Source: Actinomadura parmotrematis
GTDB taxonomy: Bacteria > Actinomycetota > Actinomycetes > Streptosporangiales > Streptosporangiaceae
DNA length: 64,000 bases
Reading direction: 5' to 3'
Assembly (NCBI RefSeq): GCF_019458805.1
Contig: NZ_JAIBOA010000017.1
Location: 62,001 to 126,000 of the forward strand
Position 1 is the stretch's first letter, and every line of letters starts with the position of its first letter. Of the stretch, positions 58,735 through 64,000 are shown one piece after another. The position numbers and the translations under genes were made by a program. Below the pieces are notes generated by a model, which ran no database searches, was not told the DNA's origin, and was given only the letters and a program-made list of their open reading frames with translations.

Positions 58735-60972
58735 TCAGCAGTTGGGGTGCGCGATGGTGCCCTCCTTCAGCGGGATGGCCTGGTCGTACTTGCCGTCGGG
58801 CTGCACGGCCCGCACCGTGGGGGTCCGGTAGTCGCCCTGCACGTAGCAGATCCACTTGCCGTTGCGGAACCAGCTCGGGTCCATGTCGTGCTCGCCGCCG
58901 CCGACCACTTTCCGCGGGCCGCCGCCGTCGGCGCTCGCGGTCCAGATGGTGCCCTTCGGGTACTTGCCGCGGGCGAACGCGATGGACTTGCCGTCGGGGG
59001 ACCAGACGGGGTCCACGTCGGGCTGCTTGGTGTCGGTGAGCTTCTCCCACGGCTTCGCGGGGTCGCCGGCGTCCAGCGAGTAGATCTGCGAGGTGCCCGA
59101 CCGCTCGCTCCAGAACGCGATCCGGTTCGCGGCCGACCACGACGGATCGTCCTTCTTGGCGCCGTCGCTGGTCAGCGCGGTCTTGCCGCTGCCGTCGGCG
59201 GAGCTCACCGTGTAGATCTGCGGGACGTCGCCGGCGTCCTTGGCGACGTAGGCGAGCTTGGAGCCGTCGGGCGACCAGGTGGCGCGCCCGCCGGCCATGA
59301 CGTCCACGATCTTCTTGGCGCCGGTGCCGTCGATGTTCATCACGTAGAGCGAGCTGGAGCCGTTCACGCGCCGGGTGAAGGCGACCCGCTTGTCGTCCGG
59401 GGAGCGCTGGGGGAGCACGTCGCAGGGGCCCGCGGTGAGCGGCGAGGCCGTGTCGGCGCCGATCCGGAAGGTGCCCACCTTGGCGTGGCAGCTGCTCGGC
59501 CATCCCGACTCGGTGTCGACCCGCACCAGCAGCAGGGCCTCCTTGGGCAGCACGCCCGGCTTCTCCTGCGCGGCGGCGCCCTTCGCGTTCTTGTCCTTGT
59601 CGCCGTTCGCGGTGAGCGCGTAGGCGGCGGCGCCCCCGCCGATGACGAGGACGGCGACGGCGGCGCCGATCGGCAGCAGCAGCGAGCGGCGGCGCTCCTT
59701 GGGACGGTGGAGCGTGGGCGACGTCGCCATGTGCTCGGGCGGGCCGCTCAGCCGGGTCGGCGTGTAGCCGGGCTGCTGGAACTGCTGCTGCGGCTGGTAC
59801 TGCTGCGGGACGTCGGCGGGCTGCGTCCGCGGATGCTCCTGCGGGCCCGTGGACGGCGGCGCGTACCCGCCCTGCCCGGAGTCGGCGCGCATCGTGGGCT
59901 CGTACGCGGGGGGCGGCGCCTGGCCCTGATCGGCGCGCATCGTCGGCTCGTAGGCCGGGGGCGGCGCCTGCCCCTGGTCCGCGCGCATGGTCGGCTCGTA
60001 CGCGGGGGGCGGTCCCTGCGTGCCCTGCCCCTGCTGCGGGGACGGCCCCGCCGGGCCGGCGGGGGTGTCGGCGGCGGCGGTGGGCGGCGGTGTCCAGGAC
60101 GCGCCGAGCGAGGTGTTCACCGCGGCCTCGCTGCCGCCGCCGACCAGGCGGAGCAGCAGGTCCTGCGCGGTCGGCCGGTGCGCGGGGTCCTTGGCGAGTG
60201 CGGCGCGCACGACGCCGGCGAGCGGCTCGGTGAGCGCGCCGAGCTCGGGCTCGCCGTGCAGCACCCGGCCCATCAGCATCTCGAACGAGCCGCGCCCGTA
60301 GGGGTTCTCGGCGTTGGCGGCGAACGCCACCAGGCAGCCCCAGGCGAAGATGTCCACCGCCGGGGTGATGCTGCGGCCGGTGACCTGCTCGGGCGCGATG
60401 TAGCCGGGCGTCCCGACGAGCTGCCCGGTGCGGGTGTGCGAGCTGGCCTCGTCGAGCGCCCGCGCGATGCCGAAGTCGATGACCCGCGGCCCCGAGATCG
60501 ACAGCAGCACGTTGCTCGGCTTCAGGTCGCGGTGCACGAGCCCGGCCGCGTGGATGGCGACGAGCGCCGCGGCGACGCCGACCGCCACGCCGTGCAGCAT
60601 GCCCGCCGACAGCCGCCCCTCCTCGGCGACGTGCTCCAGCAGCGACGGCCCGTCGATGTACTCGGTGACCATGTAGTCGAGCCCGGCGTCCTGGCCGTGG
60701 TCGAGGACCGCCGCGGTGCAGAACGAGGCGACGCGCTCGGCGTTGCGCGCCTCGTCGTGGAACCGGGCCAGGAACGCCCGGTCGCCCGCCAGCTCGGGCC
60801 GCACCACCTTGACCGCCACGCGCCGCCCGGCGCCGTCGCGGCCCAGGTAGACCGCGCCCATGCCGCCCTCGCCGATGCGGGCCTCCAGCCGGTAGGGGCC
60901 GACGGCCTCCGGGTCGGCGGGCTGCAGTTCGCGCATCGACGACGGGACGGGACGCGCCCCTTGGCCTTCCAT
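58735..60972 (-). CDS. Receptor-like Ser/Thr kinase with external beta-propeller (TolB/PD40-like)
   Basis: A 745-residue kinase. IGEGGMGAVYLG (33-44), Lys55, HRDLKPSN (147-154), DFGIA (166-170) and GTPGYIAPEQV give an intact Hanks kinase. A Pro/Gln-rich stretch at 290-425 includes three 16-residue repeats, then a membrane helix (about 432-453). The outside part has TolB-like PD40 blades: RATWSPDGSKLAYVAKDAG, DPSWSAANRIAFWSE, DPVWSPDGKSIAFARG. The extracellular propeller probably senses a ligand or wall component. ATG at 60972 has GAGGGG 10 nt upstream. Confidence 0.9.
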   Translation of the reverse strand: MEGQGARPVPSSMRELQPADPEAVGPYRLEARIGEGGMGAVYLGRDGAGRRVAVKVVRPELAGDRAFLARFHDEARNAERVASFCTAAVLDHGQDAGLDYMVTEYIDGPSLLEHVAEEGRLSAGMLHGVAVGVAAALVAIHAAGLVHRDLKPSNVLLSISGPRVIDFGIARALDEASSHTRTGQLVGTPGYIAPEQVTGRSITPAVDIFAWGCLVAFAANAENPYGRGSFEMLMGRVLHGEPELGALTEPLAGVVRAALAKDPAHRPTAQDLLLRLVGGGSEAAVNTSLGASWTPPPTAAADTPAGPAGPSPQQGQGTQGPPPAYEPTMRADQGQAPPPAYEPTMRADQGQAPPPAYEPTMRADSGQGGYAPPSTGPQEHPRTQPADVPQQYQPQQQFQQPGYTPTRLSGPPEHMATSPTLHRPKERRRSLLLPIGAAVAVLVIGGGAAAYALTANGDKDKNAKGAAAQEKPGVLPKEALLLVRVDTESGWPSSCHAKVGTFRIGADTASPLTAGPCDVLPQRSPDDKRVAFTRRVNGSSSLYVMNIDGTGAKKIVDVMAGGRATWSPDGSKLAYVAKDAGDVPQIYTVSSADGSGKTALTSDGAKKDDPSWSAANRIAFWSERSGTSQIYSLDAGDPAKPWEKLTDTKQPDVDPVWSPDGKSIAFARGKYPKGTIWTASADGGGPRKVVGGGEHDMDPSWFRNGKWICYVQGDYRTPTVRAVQPDGKYDQAIPLKEGTIAHPNC
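59869..60012 (-). repeat. Three 48-bp in-frame repeats inside the kinase gene
   Basis: Three successive 48-nt units encode PPPAYEPTMRADQGQA (third copy degenerate at its end) at residues 321-368 of the kinase, in its Pro-rich linker. Each copy carries a Thr-Met-Arg motif. Copy number could vary between strains. Confidence 0.8.
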
Positions 60973-61185
60973 CGCCCGTTCACCCCTCGATCGTGGGGAC
61001 GCGCGTCGAGCCGCCCCGCATGCCTCCCACGATGGCAGAGCCAAGGCAGGTCGGGCCAGAGTCAAGCACGAGTCAACGGGCGGCCAAGAACGTTAGCCTC
61101 CGGGCAAAACAGCCGCGATGAACCTACTGCTCGCCTTTTCCGTCTCAATACCTTCGTACCCGGCGGGGCGACAGCGGGGGTGGAC

Positions 61186-62616
61186 GTGCGCGGGGGCGGG
61201 TGCGGGAGGCGGGCGGGAGGCCGGCCGGCGGTGCTGCCGGCGACCCTCCTCGCCGGGGCGCTGGCGCTGGCCGGCTGCGCGTCGCCGCAGGTCAGGCGGA
61301 CCGGGACGGTCGCGGAGGTGTCCGGCGTCCAGGCGGTCGGGGCACGCGCGGTGCCCGAGCTGGAGACCGTCACCCGCGACGTCCGCGACCCCGCCCGCAA
61401 CGTCTTCACCGCCTACCCCGAGGTCCCCGGCGCGCGGCCACTGTCGGACGCGCTCGCCGCCGCCGAGGCGGCCGAGGTCGGCGCCTTCGAGCGGGAGACC
61501 GCCCGGCCGCCCGGACCGGGCGCCGGCGTCCCGGAGCTGAACGTCCGCTGGTCGCTGGTCGCCGCCGCGGGCGACGTCGCGGGGGTCCGGCTCGTCGCCG
61601 CCCGCGCGTCCGCCGCGGGCGTCCGCGAGACGCGCCGCACCCTCTGGTACGACGGCGCGGACGGGCGCGCGCACGCCTCCGCCGACCTGCTGGACGGGCC
61701 GCGCGGCGTCGCCGGGCTCGCCGCGCTGGTACGGGCGCGGGCTGGCGCGACGGCAGGCCCGTCGCGGATCGGCGCCGGCCCCGCCGCGTTCCCCTCGCTC
61801 GCCTTCACCGCCTCGGGCGCCCTCGCCGTCGAGCTCGCCGACCCCGCGCCCGGCGAGCGGCAAGCCCCCGTCCTTCTCGAACCGGCGTCCTACCGGCCGC
61901 TCCTGTCGGCGTTCGGGCGCCGCGCCCGCGACGCCGCGCTCACCCCGCACCCCCGCCTCACCCTCGCGCCCCTCCCGCCCGCCGCCCCGCAGACCGCCGT
62001 CACGCGGCCGGCCGCGCCGGCGGCGCGCACCGACTGCGCCCGCGCCAGGTGCGTGGCGCTCACCTTCGACGACGGGCCCGGCCCCCGCACCGCCGGCGTC
62101 CTGGACGCCCTGCGGGACGCGGGGGCGCGCGCCACCTTCTTCGTCGTCGGCGACAGCGCCGCCGTCCACCAGGACCTGCTGCGGCGCATCGCCGCCGGCG
62201 GCCACGAGATCGGCAACCTCACCGGGAGCCACCGCGACCTGTCGCGCCTCACCGCCGTCCAGGTCAACGGGGAGGTGCAGCCCACCCAGGACATCGTCCG
62301 CACCGTCGTCGGGCGCGCCCCGGTGCTGCTCCGCCCGCCCTACGCGGCGACCAACCCGACGGTGGCCGGGGTCGCCCGCTCGCTCGGCGTCCGCGAGGTG
62401 CTGTGGACGCTGGATTCCGGCGACCTCGCCGACGACGACGCGGCGTCGGTCGCGGCCCGCGTCGCGCGCGGCGTCCGCCCGGGGTCGGTGGTGCTGCTGC
62501 ACGACACCCGCGCGTCGGCCGCCGGCGCGCTCCCGTCCCTGTTGCAGGCGCTGCGCGCCGCCGGATACACGTTCGTGACCGTCTCGGAACTGGGAGATCC
62601 GCCGCCGTCCGGATAA
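61186..62616 (+). CDS. Lipoprotein with polysaccharide deacetylase (NodB) domain
   Basis: A 476-residue protein. A basic n-region and hydrophobic core end in lipobox LAGC (Cys31). About 250 residues of a DUF3298-like or uncharacterised domain follow, then a NodB domain from about 285. TFDDGPGPRT supplies the catalytic Asp pair. RPPYAATN, the DSGDL segment and VVLLHD match motifs 3 to 5. Motif 2 reads GNLTGSH, with Leu345 where the first zinc His is expected, so activity may be reduced. Start GTG 61186 follows GGGGG; GTG at 61180 is an alternative. Likely acts on the cell wall or an exopolymer. Confidence 0.85.
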   Translation: MRGGGCGRRAGGRPAVLPATLLAGALALAGCASPQVRRTGTVAEVSGVQAVGARAVPELETVTRDVRDPARNVFTAYPEVPGARPLSDALAAAEAAEVGAFERETARPPGPGAGVPELNVRWSLVAAAGDVAGVRLVAARASAAGVRETRRTLWYDGADGRAHASADLLDGPRGVAGLAALVRARAGATAGPSRIGAGPAAFPSLAFTASGALAVELADPAPGERQAPVLLEPASYRPLLSAFGRRARDAALTPHPRLTLAPLPPAAPQTAVTRPAAPAARTDCARARCVALTFDDGPGPRTAGVLDALRDAGARATFFVVGDSAAVHQDLLRRIAAGGHEIGNLTGSHRDLSRLTAVQVNGEVQPTQDIVRTVVGRAPVLLRPPYAATNPTVAGVARSLGVREVLWTLDSGDLADDDAASVAARVARGVRPGSVVLLHDTRASAAGALPSLLQALRAAGYTFVTVSELGDPPPSG

Positions 62617-62623
62617 TGGCGTC

Positions 62624-63631
62624 ATGCCGGAAGATCTGCGGACCGTCGAATGGACCGGATCGGCCCTGCGGCTGCTCGACCAGACCGCGCTGCCCGACCG
62701 CGTCGCCTACCTGGACGCCGGCACCGTGGACGCGCTCGTCGACGCCGTCCGCCGGCTGGTCGTGCGCGGCGCGCCCGCCCTCGGCGTCGCGGGCGCCTTC
62801 GGCGTCGCGCTCGCCCTGCGGGAGGCCGGCGGGGACCGGGCCGCCTTCGAGGCGGGCGCCGCCCGCGTCCGCGCGGCCCGCCCGACCGCCGTCAACCTCG
62901 CCGCGGGCGTCGACCGGGTGCTGCCGCTCGCCGCCGAGGGCGAGGACGCCGTCGTCGCCGCCGCGCAGGCGCTGCTGGAGGAGGACGTGCGCGGCAACCG
63001 CGCGATCGGCGCGTTCGGCGCCGACTGGATCCTCGCCCGTACCGGCGACCGGCCGGTGCGCGTCCTCACCCACTGCAACGCCGGCGCGCTCGCGACCGCC
63101 GGCTGGGGCACCGCGCTCGGCGTCGTCCGCGAGCTGCACGCGCGCGCCCGGGTCGGCATGGTCTACGCCGACGAGACCCGGCCGCTGCTCCAGGGCTCGC
63201 GGCTCACCGCCTGGGAGCTCCAGCGGGCGGGGGTGCCGTTCCGCGTCCAGGCCGACTCCGCGGCGGCCGGCACGATCATGGGCGGGCTGGTGGACGTGGC
63301 CGTCATCGGCGCCGACCGGATCGCCGCCAACGGCGACACCGCCAACAAGGTCGGGTCGCTCGGTGTCGCGCTCGCCTGCGCCGCCGCCGGGATCCCGCTC
63401 GTCGTCGCCGCGCCCTGGAGCACCGTGGACCTCGCCACCCCCGGCGGCGACGGCATCCCGATCGAGCTGCGCGCCGAGGAGGAGCTGCTCGGCCCCGGCG
63501 TCGCGCCCGCCGGGGCGCGCGCCCACAACCCGGCGTTCGACGTGACGCCCGCCCGGCTGGTGTCGGCCTTGGTCACCGAGTCCGGTGTGCTGGAGGTCTC
63601 GGCGGGTACGACACCGGCACGCGCCCGCTGA
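62624..63631 (+). CDS. mtnA: S-methyl-5-thioribose-1-phosphate isomerase (MtnA)
   Basis: A 335-residue isomerase of the methionine salvage pathway that turns methylthioribose-1-phosphate into the ribulose form. The eIF2B-like signatures are VRGAPALGVAGAFGVALAL, LTHCNAGALATAGWGTALG with catalytic Cys151, YADETRPLLQGSRLTAWEL and VIGADRIAANGDTANKVGS with Asp231. It starts 8 nt after the deacetylase stop, and an NAD-dependent epimerase begins 34 nt after it. No other mtn gene is in the window. Confidence 0.94.
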   Translation: MPEDLRTVEWTGSALRLLDQTALPDRVAYLDAGTVDALVDAVRRLVVRGAPALGVAGAFGVALALREAGGDRAAFEAGAARVRAARPTAVNLAAGVDRVLPLAAEGEDAVVAAAQALLEEDVRGNRAIGAFGADWILARTGDRPVRVLTHCNAGALATAGWGTALGVVRELHARARVGMVYADETRPLLQGSRLTAWELQRAGVPFRVQADSAAAGTIMGGLVDVAVIGADRIAANGDTANKVGSLGVALACAAAGIPLVVAAPWSTVDLATPGGDGIPIELRAEEELLGPGVAPAGARAHNPAFDVTPARLVSALVTESGVLEVSAGTTPARAR

Positions 63632-63664
63632 TCCCCCCCCGTCCCCGGCAGCGAGGAGACCGTC

Positions 63665-64000
63665 ATGGGCCTGACCGTCGCGGTGACCGGACCGACCGGG
63701 GAGATCGGCACCGCCGTCGTCGGCGCCCTGGAGCGCGACCCGCGCGTGGACCGGATCGTCGGCATGGCCCGCCGCCCCTTCGACCCGGCCGCGCACGGCT
63801 GGCACCGGACCGAGTACCGGCGGGGCGACGTCCTGGACCGCGCGGCCGTGGACGGCCTCGTCGCGGGCGCCGACGTCGTCGTCCACCTCGCCTTCATGAT
63901 CATGGGGTCGCGGGCCGAGGGCGAGCGCGTCAACCTGGCGGGCTCGCGCAACGTGTTCGCGGCCGCGCCGGGCCGCCTCGTCTACACCTCGTCGGTCGCC
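63665..64000 (+). CDS. NAD-dependent epimerase/dehydratase family protein (3' end outside window)
   Basis: The first 112 residues of an extended short-chain dehydrogenase. MGLTVAVTGPTGEIGTAVVGAL is the Rossmann glycine motif (TGxxGxxG), VDRIVGMARRP follows, GADVVVHLAFMI is strand 4 and LVYTSSVA the start of the catalytic region, still missing its YxxxK. ATG 63665 has GAGGAG 7 nt upstream. Substrate unknown; nucleotide-sugar or general reductase members are possible. Confidence 0.85.
   Translation, partial: MGLTVAVTGPTGEIGTAVVGALERDPRVDRIVGMARRPFDPAAHGWHRTEYRRGDVLDRAAVDGLVAGADVVVHLAFMIMGSRAEGERVNLAGSRNVFAAAPGRLVYTSSVA

Overview
The window is GC-rich throughout (third codon positions almost always G or C). 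It uses GTG starts freely, packs genes with 4-nt ATGA/GTGA overlaps, and carries F420-dependent oxidoreductases, PASTA-less Ser/Thr kinases, LAL-type LuxR regulators and RskA-like anti-sigma factors. This points to a filamentous actinobacterium; an Actinomadura-like member of the Streptosporangiales is my inference, not a proven placement. No rRNA, tRNA, CRISPR array or intact mobile element was recognised.

Layout. 1-5.3 kb: end of a coiled-coil gene, then a leftward cobamide uptake and salvage operon (btuF-btuC-btuD-cbiZ) behind a cobalamin riboswitch, and an F420-type oxidoreductase. 5.4-12 kb: a patchwork of small accessory genes (hydrolases, a DUF559-like nuclease, a YcaQ/AlkZ-like protein, an epoxide hydrolase) with clear scars: a Tn3 transposase tail, a MerR gene with an altered 3' end, and the head of an inverted TetR gene. 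12-24 kb: MarR/DODA-type dioxygenase pair with strong palindromic operators, LysR, an MFS exporter with a possible leader-peptide attenuator, a flippase-like protein, an SCP2-type thiolase, a threonine aldolase, a GAF regulator and small membrane proteins. 24-32 kb: HrpB helicase, an ECF sigma/anti-sigma pair, a cyclase-like protein preceded by an overlapping 38-residue gene, a PPOX protein and a CehA/McbA-type metallohydrolase.

32.2-32.55 kb is a highly structured convergent intergenic region: a 66-bp perfect palindrome, a putative three-way-junction element and a terminator hairpin. 32.5-45.7 kb: GMC oxidase plus hydrolase (sterol/lipid-like), a LAL regulator, a P450, an aldo/keto reductase, a lipoprotein, a TerD-like protein and a DUF2293 protein. 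45.7-51.3 kb: a second palindrome of the same family, then a LacI-regulated ribose-type operon (regulator, rbsA, fused rbsC-rbsB, rbsK) behind twin operators. 51.4-64 kb: two receptor-type kinases, a PH-like and a LURP-one-like protein, an NMT1-type ABC importer, Ppx/GppA phosphatase, a lipoprotein polysaccharide deacetylase with a damaged zinc motif, MtnA, and the start of an NAD-dependent epimerase.

How the genes work together: the clearest units are B12 uptake with cobinamide remodelling, ribose-like sugar import and phosphorylation, MarR-controlled aromatic ring cleavage or detoxification, and ECF sigma/anti-sigma signalling. The least explained features are the palindrome family, the 32.4-kb structured element, the MFS leader and the small-protein/cyclase-like pair.
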